Positions 41,867 to 50,291 are shown, counted from the stretch's first letter. The stretch: DNA of 64,000 nucleotides from CBDUQN01 sp965369375 (GCA_965369375.1 CBDUQN010000002.1:55611-119610), one strand, 5' to 3'. The notes: generated by a model not told the origin, from the sequence alone. Translations and numbers: made by a program.

Positions 41867-42803
41867 GTACGAATCTCTCGATCTTTCCCGGATAAAAACC
41901 ATCCCGATTGCAGAGCGCGGGAGCAAGGTCCGCGTCACGGATTTCGGCGATCCGGTCAAGGGGGGAAAGGCCTTTGCGAAATGGCTTCACGCTCTGCCAG
42001 ATGTCCTCGCGGTGCGGCGCGTGCGCGAGCTCAAGACCGCGATGAGAAGGGCGGTTTCGGGAAAGAACAAGGAGATCATCTGGATGATCGGCGCCCATGT
42101 AATCAAATGCGGCCTGTCGCGCTACCTCATCGAGCTCATGAAAAAGGGGTATATTACATCGATCGCTATGAACGGGGCCGCATTGATCCACGATATGGAG
42201 ATTGCCGTCTTCGGCGAGACGTCCGAGGATGTTTCGCGAAACCTCGAACGTGGCATATTCGGTTTCTCGGCGGAAACGGCCTCGATATGTTTCGAAGCGG
42301 TGTCGAAGGGGAGCGAGGCTGAACGGGGGCTCGGCGAGGCGGCGGGAGCGTACCTGGTGAAGACCAAGGCGCCTCACCGCGAATACAGCCTGCTCGCAGA
42401 GTCGTATCGCCTCGATGTCCCCGCGACGGTGCATATTGCCCTCGGCACGGACATCGTTCACCAGCACCCCGGATTCGACGGAGCGGCGTGGGGGGAGCTC
42501 TCGATGAGGGATTTCCGCATCTTTGCAGCCCGTATCGAGAATCTTGGAATCTCCGGCGGCGTCGCGCTCAACGTCGGATCGGCGGTGATCCTGCCGGAGG
42601 TCTTTCTCAAGGCATTGAGCGTCGCCCGTAATCTCGGCGCCGGATTCGATTCAATTACCGTCTGCAACATGGATATGATCCACCATTACCGTCCCACCGA
42701 AAATGTGCTCGTGCGGCCCGCAGCCTTTGGAGGCACGGCCATCCAGCTCACGGGGCGTCACGAGATCATGCTCCCGCTCCTCTATTCGGCGCTGCTCTCC
42801 TGA
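41856..42803 (+). CDS. Conserved protein, possibly deoxyhypusine-synthase-like
   Basis: A 315-residue soluble protein. Conserved-looking blocks are SIAMNGAALIHDMEIAVFG, TSEDVSRNLERGIFGF, ALGTDIVHQHPGFDGAAWGE, GSAVILPEVFLKALSVARNLG and IHHYRPTENVLVRP. The NGAALIHD block and general layout recall the NAD-binding fold of deoxyhypusine synthase, but bacteria generally lack hypusine and I am not certain of the relationship. Co-translation with the DUF3108 gene by an 11-base overlap hints at an envelope or lipid-related role. Confidence 0.55.
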   Translation: MASKYESLDLSRIKTIPIAERGSKVRVTDFGDPVKGGKAFAKWLHALPDVLAVRRVRELKTAMRRAVSGKNKEIIWMIGAHVIKCGLSRYLIELMKKGYITSIAMNGAALIHDMEIAVFGETSEDVSRNLERGIFGFSAETASICFEAVSKGSEAERGLGEAAGAYLVKTKAPHREYSLLAESYRLDVPATVHIALGTDIVHQHPGFDGAAWGELSMRDFRIFAARIENLGISGGVALNVGSAVILPEVFLKALSVARNLGAGFDSITVCNMDMIHHYRPTENVLVRPAAFGGTAIQLTGRHEIMLPLLYSALLS

Positions 42804-42845
42804 GCTTTCCGGCCGGCGGACAGCGGGAATGCCATCAATGCTAGA

Positions 42846-42885
42846 AACCTATTAAAGGGAACCTATTAACGAGAACCATTATTAA
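42846..42885 (+). promoter_or_regulatory. Three direct repeats upstream of the polysaccharide promoter
   Basis: AACCTATTAA occurs at 42846-42855 and 42860-42869, and a variant AACCATTATTAA at 42874-42885. The period is 14 bases, and the array ends five bases before the -35 box. This resembles repeated binding sites for an activator. Confidence 0.55.
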
Positions 42886-42889
42886 TGTG

Positions 42890-42919
42890 TTGACAAAACG
42901 GGTTTTTTCATGTTACAAT
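42890..42919 (+). promoter_or_regulatory. Promoter of the surface-polysaccharide operon
   Basis: TTGACA (42890-42895, perfect) and TACAAT (42914-42919) are separated by 18 bases. Transcription would start near 42926, about 150 bases before the phosphoglycosyl transferase start. Confidence 0.65.
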
Positions 42920-43031
42920 AGTGTTCGACATCAGGAGGTAACAGTTCGCGACGTTTGCTAAAGGTCTTTGCTTCGGAATCTAGCATGTGATCTGGGATTT
43001 GAAGTAGGCCTGTGGCAAGCGTTTTTATTAT

Positions 43032-43062
43032 GCCCGGGCGGATCAGCATGCTCGGGCTTTTT
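43032..43062 (+). terminator. Attenuator-type terminator in the polysaccharide leader
   Basis: GCCCGGGC (43032-43039) pairs with GCTCGGGC (43050-43057) as an 8-bp stem with one G-U pair and a 10-base loop. Five T residues follow at 43058-43062. It is 15 bases before the GTG at 43078 and about 105 bases after the predicted transcription start. Confidence 0.7.
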
Positions 43063-43077
43063 GTTTCGGAGGATACA

Positions 43078-43767
43078 GTGTCAGGGTATCCAGAGTTGCG
43101 CGATGTTGCTTTAGAGCGGGAATCAGCCATCAATTTGGTCGATACTTCGGAGATCAAAGAAAGCCCATCATACATCTTCGTGAAACGTTTCATCGATATC
43201 GTTGCGGCTCTCCTGCTTATTATTCTATTCCTTCCGATCATTCCCGTTGTCGGCATTCTGATAAAGCTGGATTCTCAGGGACCTGTTCTTTTCAAGCAGA
43301 AGAGAATCGGCAAGAACGGAAAAGAGTTCGACTTCTACAAATTTCGCTCCATGATCGACGATGCGGAGGCGGTCATCAGGACACTCCGTCCCCTGAGCAA
43401 GGATAACGGTCCCATTTTCAAGCTCAAGGACGATCCGAGGGTCACTCCTGTTGGACGGTTTCTCCGCCGTTCGAGCCTTGATGAACTGCCTCAATTGCTT
43501 AACGTCCTGAAGGGCGATATGAGCATTGTAGGACCCCGTCCGAACTTGCCTTCCGAGGTTTCACATTACCTGTCCTGGCAGAAGAGACGACTGGACGTAA
43601 CTCCCGGTATAACATGCTTCTGGCAAATTGCCGGAAGAAGTCATATCGGGTTCCAGGAGTGGATGCGGCTGGATCTCGAGTATATCCGCAAAAGGAGCAT
43701 GCTCACGGATCTCAAGATAATGATCAAGACGATCCCGGCCGTTATAGCCAGGAAGGGGGCCTATTAG
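43078..43767 (+). CDS. Undecaprenyl-phosphate sugar phosphotransferase (short monotopic PGT)
   Basis: A 229-residue bacterial sugar transferase that moves a sugar-1-phosphate onto undecaprenyl phosphate to start repeat-unit synthesis. One hydrophobic re-entrant segment (about residues 37-57) follows SYIFVKRFIDI. The catalytic core shows QKRIGKNGKEFDFYKFRSM, the active-site Asp-Glu in SSLDELPQLLNVLKGDMSIVGPRP, and PGITCFWQIAGRS. The long N-terminal membrane domain of full WbaP is absent. The GTG is chosen because GGAGG lies five bases upstream; a longer frame runs through the terminator hairpin. Confidence 0.92.
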   Translation: MSGYPELRDVALERESAINLVDTSEIKESPSYIFVKRFIDIVAALLLIILFLPIIPVVGILIKLDSQGPVLFKQKRIGKNGKEFDFYKFRSMIDDAEAVIRTLRPLSKDNGPIFKLKDDPRVTPVGRFLRRSSLDELPQLLNVLKGDMSIVGPRPNLPSEVSHYLSWQKRRLDVTPGITCFWQIAGRSHIGFQEWMRLDLEYIRKRSMLTDLKIMIKTIPAVIARKGAY

Positions 43768-43799
43768 CTTACGTGGCACGTATCTTGCCGCAAAATTCA

Positions 43800-43828
43800 T
43801 TGACATAGTATATCCAAATTCTTAGATT
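43800..43828 (+). promoter_or_regulatory. Candidate internal promoter before wza
   Basis: TTGACA (43800-43805) and TAGATT (43823-43828) are 17 bases apart in the 111-base gap between the sugar transferase and the export protein genes. Confidence 0.6.
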
Positions 43829-43878
43829 CTTCTTTAAGTTGCGTGGATAAAGGAAGTTTCTGAATAGGTTGCAGGGTG

Positions 43879-44703
43879 ATGTCGAAAAATTTTTCTGTTT
43901 GTATCGTATACTGTCGCATGCTCGCCGCCGCGGTGATCGCCGCCGCCATCCTCTCTGGATGCGGCCACAAGGGCAGCTATCTTCTCGATCGCGATCCCGA
44001 TGGAGATGTACAGCGCGGTGAGCTCGATCTCCAGAACATTCCGACAGCGCCCGAACCGGAGGGTTACGTTATCGGTTACGGTGACCATCTCGACATCCAT
44101 TTTCTCTATAACACGGATTTTTCCATGATCGATGTCAAGGTGCGTCCCGACGGCAAGATATCCTTTCCGTACGTCGGCGAATTGGCCGTCGCGGGCATGA
44201 CGACGACGATGCTCGACAGCATCATGACGGCGCGTTTTTCGGAGATCATCAGGGAACCCGATATCACGGTGATGGTGAGCAGGCTGCAGACGAGATATGT
44301 CTATGTGTTGGGGCAAGTCAAGAGGCCCGGCGGGTATCCGCTGGATCAGAGCGGTTCTCTTCTGAGAGCCATGGCAATGAGCGGCGGGGCGACAAGCGAG
44401 GGCAAGAAAAACAGCGTGCTCGTTATCAGGCGCGTGACTCCCGATCGCATAGTGGGCATGCAGATCGATTATCAGGAACTTCTCAGCGGGCACAATTTCG
44501 CGCTGGATATACCGCTCAAGCCATATGATATCGTCTATGTGCCCAAGAACTGGATCTCGAGAGTCGAGGATTATTCGCAGCAGCTCTACAATATACTCGT
44601 CATGCCGATGGATCTCTATCTGAAGGGCTGGCAGGTTCAGGGCATCAAGGTGTACTACGAATTCTACGAGCGGGCGAGCCGGCCTGAAATAACCAATCCG
44701 TAA
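43879..44703 (+). CDS. Polysaccharide export outer-membrane lipoprotein (Wza/SLBB)
   Basis: A 274-residue lipoprotein: the signal ends in LSGC with Cys28. A Poly_export domain follows (YVIGYGDHLDIHFLYN...VRPDGKISFPYVGELAVAGMT), then an SLBB domain (YVYVLGQVKRPGGYPL, AMAMSGGATSEG). It forms the outer-membrane channel for secreted polysaccharide. A C-terminal amphipathic segment (YNILVMPMDLYLKGW) may be the transmembrane helix. A GTG one codon before the ATG is an alternative start. Confidence 0.92.
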   Translation: MSKNFSVCIVYCRMLAAAVIAAAILSGCGHKGSYLLDRDPDGDVQRGELDLQNIPTAPEPEGYVIGYGDHLDIHFLYNTDFSMIDVKVRPDGKISFPYVGELAVAGMTTTMLDSIMTARFSEIIREPDITVMVSRLQTRYVYVLGQVKRPGGYPLDQSGSLLRAMAMSGGATSEGKKNSVLVIRRVTPDRIVGMQIDYQELLSGHNFALDIPLKPYDIVYVPKNWISRVEDYSQQLYNILVMPMDLYLKGWQVQGIKVYYEFYERASRPEITNP

Positions 44704-44715
44704 AGGGCGACGATA

Positions 44716-46071
44716 ATGGAGCAGACAGAGAAGCGACGGGAATCGACGGTAAAGGATTTTCTCGAGGTTGTCTTCCGCCGTAAGTGGATAATCCTCGGAA
44801 TCGTTGTCGTGGCCGTCATCGTCGTCGCCTTTCTCAACGTCCGGGAGCCCGCGTTGTACGAATCGAGCGCCAAGATGCTCGTGAGGCGGGGGGAGGCGAT
44901 CAGCGTGTTCAGCCGATCCGTTCGGACGCTGGCGTGGGAGGAGGAGATCGCTTCGCAGATAGAGATGATCCGGTCGCAGGTGATCATCGGCAGGGCCAAG
45001 GAATTGCTCGGTGATTTCATGCCCGCGGGGTATGAACCGAAAGAGACGATATCGGGGGGACGCGTGAATTCCGGCGTGATCAGTACGTCAAACGTCCTCT
45101 GGGTGACGTATGGTTCGGGTGATCCCGTATTCTGCGAAGCGGCGGTGAATGCGCTCGCCAATGCGTATAAGGAGTACTACCAGAGTGTGCGGACCCCGCC
45201 GGAGATGGAGGATTTCTTTTCGAATGAAATGCAAAAGCTCAAGGACGAGATCGATTACTGGAGGGAGCGAAAGCAGCAGGTCGAGCAGGCATGGGGCGTT
45301 ATTGATATCAAGAGACAGAAGGGTATTACGCTCGATCGCCTCAACCGCTATCGGAGGGATCTGGAGGATGTCGAGAAGGAACGTTGGGAGCTGAAACAAG
45401 CCATCGATCTACTCGATCAGCTAAAGGAGCACGGGATAGAATCTCATGCAAGCTCCTCGGTCATGGTTTTCGGTCAAGTTGAAAAGAATATCATCCATCA
45501 GCTGCTACTTCGACTCTCAGATATGAAGGTGACGGAGGCGGAGCTGAGAACGCGGTATATGGATGGAAACAGGAACCTGATCAAGGTGAGACAACAGATC
45601 GCCGATCTCGAAGCCATGGTTGAATCGGAAGTAGAGTTGATGCTGCTCGTCAATGAGAACAAGCTCGAAGTCCTGAATCACAGGAAGAGGATGCTCGAGA
45701 ATCTGCTCGGTTCCCTGAAGGTCGAGTCCAGCGAGTATCCAAAGAAGGAAGTGGAGCTCGATCGCATCAGCTACACCCTCGAACGCCTGCGCACCACGTA
45801 CCAGCGTGTCGAGGAGCAGCATATGAGCGCCAAGATCTCGAGAGCGAGCAATCCGGAATGGACCGTTACGATCCTCAATCCCGCATCCAGGGCGTATCGT
45901 CAGAAAACGCGGGATTATGTGCGTATAGCGCTCGGTCCGTTTTTCAGCTTCATGATCGCGCTCGGGATTGCATTTTTCTTTGATAATCTCGATCATTCGA
46001 TAAAGAATATCGTCGGGGCGGAAGAGGCGTTTGATCTTCCGGTCCTGGCAAGTTTCCCTGATTCGAAGTAG
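44716..46071 (+). CDS. Wzz-type chain-length regulator / polysaccharide co-polymerase
   Basis: A 451-residue inner-membrane protein with helices near residues 22-38 and 405-425. Between them is a long periplasmic coiled coil (about 160-345), with the GNVR-type YPKKEVELDRISYTLERL before the second helix. It lacks a fused kinase domain; the separate BY-kinase at 46984 supplies this. It should set chain length and bridge to the Wza-like channel. It starts 12 bases after wza. Confidence 0.9.
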   Translation: MEQTEKRRESTVKDFLEVVFRRKWIILGIVVVAVIVVAFLNVREPALYESSAKMLVRRGEAISVFSRSVRTLAWEEEIASQIEMIRSQVIIGRAKELLGDFMPAGYEPKETISGGRVNSGVISTSNVLWVTYGSGDPVFCEAAVNALANAYKEYYQSVRTPPEMEDFFSNEMQKLKDEIDYWRERKQQVEQAWGVIDIKRQKGITLDRLNRYRRDLEDVEKERWELKQAIDLLDQLKEHGIESHASSSVMVFGQVEKNIIHQLLLRLSDMKVTEAELRTRYMDGNRNLIKVRQQIADLEAMVESEVELMLLVNENKLEVLNHRKRMLENLLGSLKVESSEYPKKEVELDRISYTLERLRTTYQRVEEQHMSAKISRASNPEWTVTILNPASRAYRQKTRDYVRIALGPFFSFMIALGIAFFFDNLDHSIKNIVGAEEAFDLPVLASFPDSK

Positions 46072-46082
46072 AGGAATAAATT

Positions 46083-46940
46083 ATGTACGAGGAATTTTAC
46101 GGATTCAAGGAGCTCCCCTTCACCGTCACTCCCGATCCGCACTTTCTGTACAAGAGCTCGAGCCACCGCGACGCTCTCGCCTATGTTACGTACGGGGTTT
46201 TTCAACGGAAGGGTTTTTTTGCGCTGACCGGGGCCGTCGGGGTGGGAAAGACAACGGTGATCAATGCATTCATAGATCTCTTTCAGCCTTCCCTCGAGGT
46301 TGCATTCGTTTTTACAACGAAGTTTCCCTTCGATCAGCTTCTCTATCTCATCTGCAAGGATTTCGGGATCGATGTGGAGGGGATGAACAAGGCGCAGATG
46401 ATTCTCGCACTCAATGATTTTCTCATCAGCCAGTATGAGAAAGACAACAATACGGTGCTCATAATCGATGAAGCTCACAATCTCATGCCGGATGTCTTGG
46501 AAGAGCTCAGGATGCTGTCCAATCTGGAGACGCGGAACCGCAAGCTCATTCAAATCGGGCTCGTGGGACAGCCGGAGCTCGAAGACATTCTCAACATGAA
46601 CGAAATGCGGCAGTTGCGGCAGCGCATCTCTGGAATCTGCAGAATATCACGGCTGAACAGGGACGATATAAGCAACTATATAAGATTTAGACTGGGAATC
46701 GCCGGCGCCACGAACGGATTGTGCCGGTTCACGGAAGATTCTTTCACGGAGATATACCACTACTCGAGAGGCACGCCGAGACTGATCAACATTCTGTGTG
46801 ACCGCGCTCTTCTCGTCGGGTATGTGTCGAATACGAGGAGGATCGACGGAAGAATAATCAGGGATAGCATCAAGGACCTGGAGATGCCGCATCCATCGGC
46901 GATGGACAGGAGAATCGATCACGGCAGAGAGATGCGTTAG
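46083..46940 (+). CDS. ExeA-like AAA ATPase
   Basis: A 285-residue ATPase with N-terminal FYGFKELPFTVTPDPHFLY, Walker A GAVGVGKTT (residues 50-58), Walker B NTVLIIDEAHNL and a sensor region IGLVGQPELEDIL. This is the ExeA/GspA type (AAA_22). Such ATPases occur in exosortase-linked and other polysaccharide loci next to the Wzz and kinase genes, where their role is undefined. No exosortase is seen here. The start is 11 bases after the Wzz stop. Confidence 0.88.
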   Translation: MYEEFYGFKELPFTVTPDPHFLYKSSSHRDALAYVTYGVFQRKGFFALTGAVGVGKTTVINAFIDLFQPSLEVAFVFTTKFPFDQLLYLICKDFGIDVEGMNKAQMILALNDFLISQYEKDNNTVLIIDEAHNLMPDVLEELRMLSNLETRNRKLIQIGLVGQPELEDILNMNEMRQLRQRISGICRISRLNRDDISNYIRFRLGIAGATNGLCRFTEDSFTEIYHYSRGTPRLINILCDRALLVGYVSNTRRIDGRIIRDSIKDLEMPHPSAMDRRIDHGREMR

Positions 46941-46983
46941 TTCGGTTGACAGTTCGCGATTCTATTAGCGAGGTAGTAAACTC

Positions 46984-47748
46984 GTGAGCAAGATTTACGA
47001 TGCGCTGCGCAGAGCGGAGCACGGCAAGAAGGATTCAAGGGGAGGCAAGAAGAAGCGGAGCGCCGCGGCGGGGCGTGACGCGAGGATTCACGATCTCAAG
47101 TTGTTGAGTCTCGACGAAAATTTCCGGCGCTCGCTAGTGACGTTGCGGAACTCGATCGATTCGGAGATGAAGAAAGCGGCCTCGCGCGTTATCATGTTTA
47201 CGAGCGCGGTACGGGGTGAGGGGAAGACCACGATTATGGCTTCTCTCGCCAGGGTTCTCGCAATCGGCGAGACTGAAAAAATCTTGCTGGTTGATTGCGC
47301 GGTGACCGATCCTCAGCTCCACACGCTGTTCGGCGTGCCGAATGAAAAGGGAATCGTCGAATATCTGGCGGGTAAAGCGGAGTTGAATGAGGTTATCCAC
47401 TCCCTCGACAGGGGAGTGCTTGACCTGATCCCCGCCGGCATTTTCAAGAGCGGCGAAATGGCGCAACCGTTGTTCAACTCCGAACGGATGGCGCGATTCA
47501 TTGACGGCGCGGCTGGAGAATACGATTATGTTTTGATCGATACACCGGCGATCCTGGATGTTCCCGAAACGGCCATCATAGGATCTTACGTCGGAGGGGT
47601 CGTTATGGTGATACATTCGGGCAAGACGAGGCGTGAGGTTATAAAGAGAGCGATTCAGATGGTCGAGAAGCTTGACGGGAAACTCATCGGAACGATACTC
47701 AACAAGAAAAAGTACTATATTCCCGAATTCATTTACAGGCGGGTGTAA
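46984..47748 (+). CDS. BY-kinase-like polysaccharide tyrosine autokinase (CpsD/CapB type)
   Basis: A 254-residue MinD-like ATPase with Walker A SAVRGEGKTT (about 74-83), Walker A' LLVDCAVTDP (101-110) and Walker B YDYVLIDTPA. The family's A' motif is usually LLID-x-D-xR-xP; here the second Asp is replaced by Ala-Val-Thr before the late Asp. The C-terminus has only KKKYYIPEFIYRRV, three Tyr instead of a long Tyr cluster. The N-terminal MSKIYDALRRAE is typical of the exopolysaccharide branch. It ends at a terminator. Confidence 0.88.
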   Translation: MSKIYDALRRAEHGKKDSRGGKKKRSAAAGRDARIHDLKLLSLDENFRRSLVTLRNSIDSEMKKAASRVIMFTSAVRGEGKTTIMASLARVLAIGETEKILLVDCAVTDPQLHTLFGVPNEKGIVEYLAGKAELNEVIHSLDRGVLDLIPAGIFKSGEMAQPLFNSERMARFIDGAAGEYDYVLIDTPAILDVPETAIIGSYVGGVVMVIHSGKTRREVIKRAIQMVEKLDGKLIGTILNKKKYYIPEFIYRRV

Positions 47749-47774
47749 GTGAGCTGCGGGAATTTTTTCATTTC

Positions 47775-47805
47775 GGGCCCGTGCGCGGTAGCGCGGGTCT
47801 TTTTT
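47775..47805 (+). terminator. Terminator after the BY-kinase gene
   Basis: CCCG-T-GCGC and GCGCGGG flank a GGTA loop, and six T residues follow (47800-47805). It lies just before the ATG at 47811, so it may also regulate that gene. Confidence 0.7.
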
Positions 47806-47810
47806 GCGTT

Positions 47811-49049
47811 ATGAAGTCAGAAGAAGGATCTTTCGGTTTCCCGGCAGGCGGTTCCCTGGAGGAGCGTGGGAATTGGTGGCGGGATCGTCTGAACCGGTTC
47901 CTCTCCGCGAGCGTGGAGCTGATCGTCGAAGCGTTCGGCGGGAGCAATGTTCGAAGCATCTTTCTCATCGGCAGCTTCGCCTCGGAAGAGGGGAGCGTCG
48001 TTCTGGAAACGGCGAATCCCGTAGTGCTCTCGGATTTCGATCTTGCTGTGGTACTGACCTCGTTTAAAGCATTCAAGCGGCTCTATCCTCTGCGGAGAGA
48101 ACTCGGATCGCGGTGCGAAAAGCTGCTGGACGATCTTTCTTTTCTCAGTCATGTCGATGTCGGAATGTATCTATCGGAAAGTCTGCGAACATTACCGGCC
48201 CGGCCCGGCGTCTACGATTTCAAACAGCAGGGCCGTATCCTCTTCGGAGATCCGGGAGACCGTGAATTCTTGCCAGACTATCAACCGTCTGAGATAGGAG
48301 GTGGGGAGGCCGTCGCGCTCATCGAGAACCGGATAGTGCCGCACCTCGCGGCGCATCCCGAACCGCCCCCCCGGACCGAGCTCGAGCATTACCGTTTTCT
48401 CTATCAGATCTCACGCGTGTATACGGATCTCTTGACGGCGGCGCTTGCGATGAAAGGGCACTACCGGGCGGGGTACGGCGCTCGCTGTGCTCTGCTGCAG
48501 GACACTGGTACCGCCAACGAGATCAAAGATCTCGTTACGGAAGGATCGTTTTCCAGATTCGAAGCGTGGACTCGCTTCAAGATCACGCCGTCGATCGAAT
48601 CCCTTCACCTCGATTTGAATGATTCGGGCGCCAAGGTTCTCTGGGAGGAAGCGGCATCCGATTTGATCACATTCTGGAAGCGGGCGGAAATGTCGCGGCA
48701 GGGTTTACGCTATGACGTTCCTGCCTCGCAACCGGCCGAGACGCTTCTGCAGGGCAGGAAAGGCGGGACGGGCGGTATCAACAGTCTTAGAAGTTGGAGG
48801 GCATATATGAGCGGGCTCCCTCCGGGAAGGAAAATCGCTCTTGGCATTGCAATGGGGGGGAGGCTTCTTCGGCGTGATCCGATTGATATTATACGGGCGC
48901 ACGGAGTCCTGCTTCTCGAAAGATACGTTTGCGGCATGAGAGGTTCAGAAGTTCCTGCTCCCCGAGGGGGATTTCCGCACAGCGGCGGCGATTGGGTGGA
49001 GGCGTCGTCGGCGGTAGTGTCCCAATGGGAGCGTGTCGTTTTCGGCTAG
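47811..49049 (+). CDS. Protein with an N-terminal nucleotidyltransferase-like domain, unknown function
   Basis: A 412-residue protein. Residues ~45-90 resemble a DNA-polymerase-beta-type nucleotidyltransferase: IGSFASEEG followed at a distance by SDFDLAVVL with the DXD pair. The middle, with LEHYRFLYQISRVYTDLLTAAL, is helical and may be a HEPN-like or KNTase C-terminal partner domain, which I cannot confirm. The rest is not recognised. No ribosome site precedes the ATG, which is only five bases after the terminator's T-run. It is followed by a phosphatase-superfamily gene; a joint role in modifying the polysaccharide is speculation. Confidence 0.6.
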   Translation: MKSEEGSFGFPAGGSLEERGNWWRDRLNRFLSASVELIVEAFGGSNVRSIFLIGSFASEEGSVVLETANPVVLSDFDLAVVLTSFKAFKRLYPLRRELGSRCEKLLDDLSFLSHVDVGMYLSESLRTLPARPGVYDFKQQGRILFGDPGDREFLPDYQPSEIGGGEAVALIENRIVPHLAAHPEPPPRTELEHYRFLYQISRVYTDLLTAALAMKGHYRAGYGARCALLQDTGTANEIKDLVTEGSFSRFEAWTRFKITPSIESLHLDLNDSGAKVLWEEAASDLITFWKRAEMSRQGLRYDVPASQPAETLLQGRKGGTGGINSLRSWRAYMSGLPPGRKIALGIAMGGRLLRRDPIDIIRAHGVLLLERYVCGMRGSEVPAPRGGFPHSGGDWVEASSAVVSQWERVVFG

Positions 49050-49142
49050 AGAGGTTCGAGTGGCGGTAACGGCTCGAAGAGCGGTAGAATCCCACCTGGG
49101 AGCTGTTTGGGTGAGACGAGAGAGGTTCATGTGGCGGTGACG
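49048..49142 (+). repeat. Diverged tandem duplication spanning a gene boundary
   Basis: AGAGAGGTTC-N2-GTGGCGGT-N-ACG occurs at 49048-49071 and again at 49119-49142, 71 bases apart. Similar CCCA...TGGGAGC sequences precede both copies. The second copy carries the ribosome site and GTG start of the next gene. The first copy has the same ribosome site and GTG but leads to a frame of only 27 codons. Confidence 0.8.
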
Positions 49143-50291
49143 AGGCAAACGGTCGTAATTATCATAGATGCTCTCGGCTTTGAGCTGGCGGAGCGATATG
49201 GCATGCGCCCCGGCGGCCTGCCCGTTCGTATCAGGCTCGAAACGGTGCTCGGATTCAGTCAGGCTGCGTTGACGTCAATTGTTACGGGTTTGCGTCCCGG
49301 CGAGCACGGACTCTGGATGATGTATTCCTTCTGCCCGAAGGCCTCTCCCTTCCGGTGGATGAAGGCGCTCCCGAAATCGATATCCCCGGAGCGGCTGTGG
49401 TTGCGAAGGCTCATGCGGTGGAAGCTCGAATCCGTGGACGATGTCAAATCGTACTACAGCCTCTACTCTGTTCCGCGTGAGGTCTTTCCGTACCTCGATC
49501 TGCCCGCGCGGAACAATCTCTTTGTTCCCGGCGGCGGTGGAGCGGCTCGCACGATTTTCGACGAGCTGGAAAAGCGAAAGCTCCGCCCGTTTGTCCGCGA
49601 TTACCGGACGCCCGAAGAGATTGCCTTTGATGATCTCGAGCAGGCGCTCTCCAGGAGGGAAACGCCGTTTTATCTGCTCTACACGGCCGGTCTCGACGCG
49701 CTCCTGCACCAATACGGCAGTGGCGACGGCCGCGTTCCCGAGCGGCTCGAATGGTACCGGGAAAGGATCGAGCGGATAATCGAGAAAGCCATGGCAACCG
49801 GAGGCGAAACGGATATTTTTGTTCTCGGGGATCACGGGATGTGTGATGTGGCATCCCATATCGATATAATCTCCGTGCTAGGCGATCTCGGTCTCTCGAT
49901 TCCCGATGACTATATTCCATTTTATGATTCCACGATGGCCCGTTTTAAGATTATTTCTAAGAAGGCGGAGCAGGATCTACCGGAGGCGTTCTCGGGGATT
50001 CAAGGGGGAAGGATTCTTTCTGCCGGGGAGCTGGAGCGTCTCGGAGTGTTCTTTCAGGACGGCCGTTTCGGAGATCTTGTCTTTCTGGCGGATCCCGGTA
50101 CCATCATCCTGCCCAGCTACATGGGTAAAGACTCGGTCGCCGCTATGCACGGGTATCACCCTTTGGCTCCGTGCATGCCGAGCGTGTTGTTTACGAATCG
50201 AAAGATCGGCAGCGACGATCGCTCGATCTGCGATCTCGCGCCTGTTCTGCTCCTCGGCTTCGAGACGGGGCAGGAATGGAGCGCGCGATGA
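49131..50291 (+). CDS. Alkaline-phosphatase-superfamily phosphodiesterase/transferase-like protein
   Basis: A 386-residue protein without a signal peptide. Superfamily motifs are VVIIIDALGFELAERYG (metal Asp), SQAALTSIVTGLRPGEHG (nucleophile Thr/Ser region), DALLHQYG and LGDHGMCDV. This fits type I phosphodiesterase/nucleotide pyrophosphatase enzymes acting on phosphate esters. Likely cytoplasmic; substrate unknown. The GTG is chosen because AGAGG lies five bases upstream. The stop overlaps the flippase ATG as ATGA. Confidence 0.82.
   Translation: MAVTRQTVVIIIDALGFELAERYGMRPGGLPVRIRLETVLGFSQAALTSIVTGLRPGEHGLWMMYSFCPKASPFRWMKALPKSISPERLWLRRLMRWKLESVDDVKSYYSLYSVPREVFPYLDLPARNNLFVPGGGGAARTIFDELEKRKLRPFVRDYRTPEEIAFDDLEQALSRRETPFYLLYTAGLDALLHQYGSGDGRVPERLEWYRERIERIIEKAMATGGETDIFVLGDHGMCDVASHIDIISVLGDLGLSIPDDYIPFYDSTMARFKIISKKAEQDLPEAFSGIQGGRILSAGELERLGVFFQDGRFGDLVFLADPGTIILPSYMGKDSVAAMHGYHPLAPCMPSVLFTNRKIGSDDRSICDLAPVLLLGFETGQEWSAR

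Noticed and set aside
42941..42951. ACAGTTCGCGA, repeated exactly at 46949-46959 upstream of the BY-kinase
   Set aside because: Only two copies of 11 bases with no symmetry and different contexts; chance cannot be excluded.
42920..43077. RfaH ops (JUMPStart) element in the polysaccharide leader
   Set aside because: No GGCGGTAG-like sequence was found in the leader.
46946..46975. TTGACA before the BY-kinase gene as a promoter
   Set aside because: No acceptable -10 hexamer lies 15-19 bases downstream.
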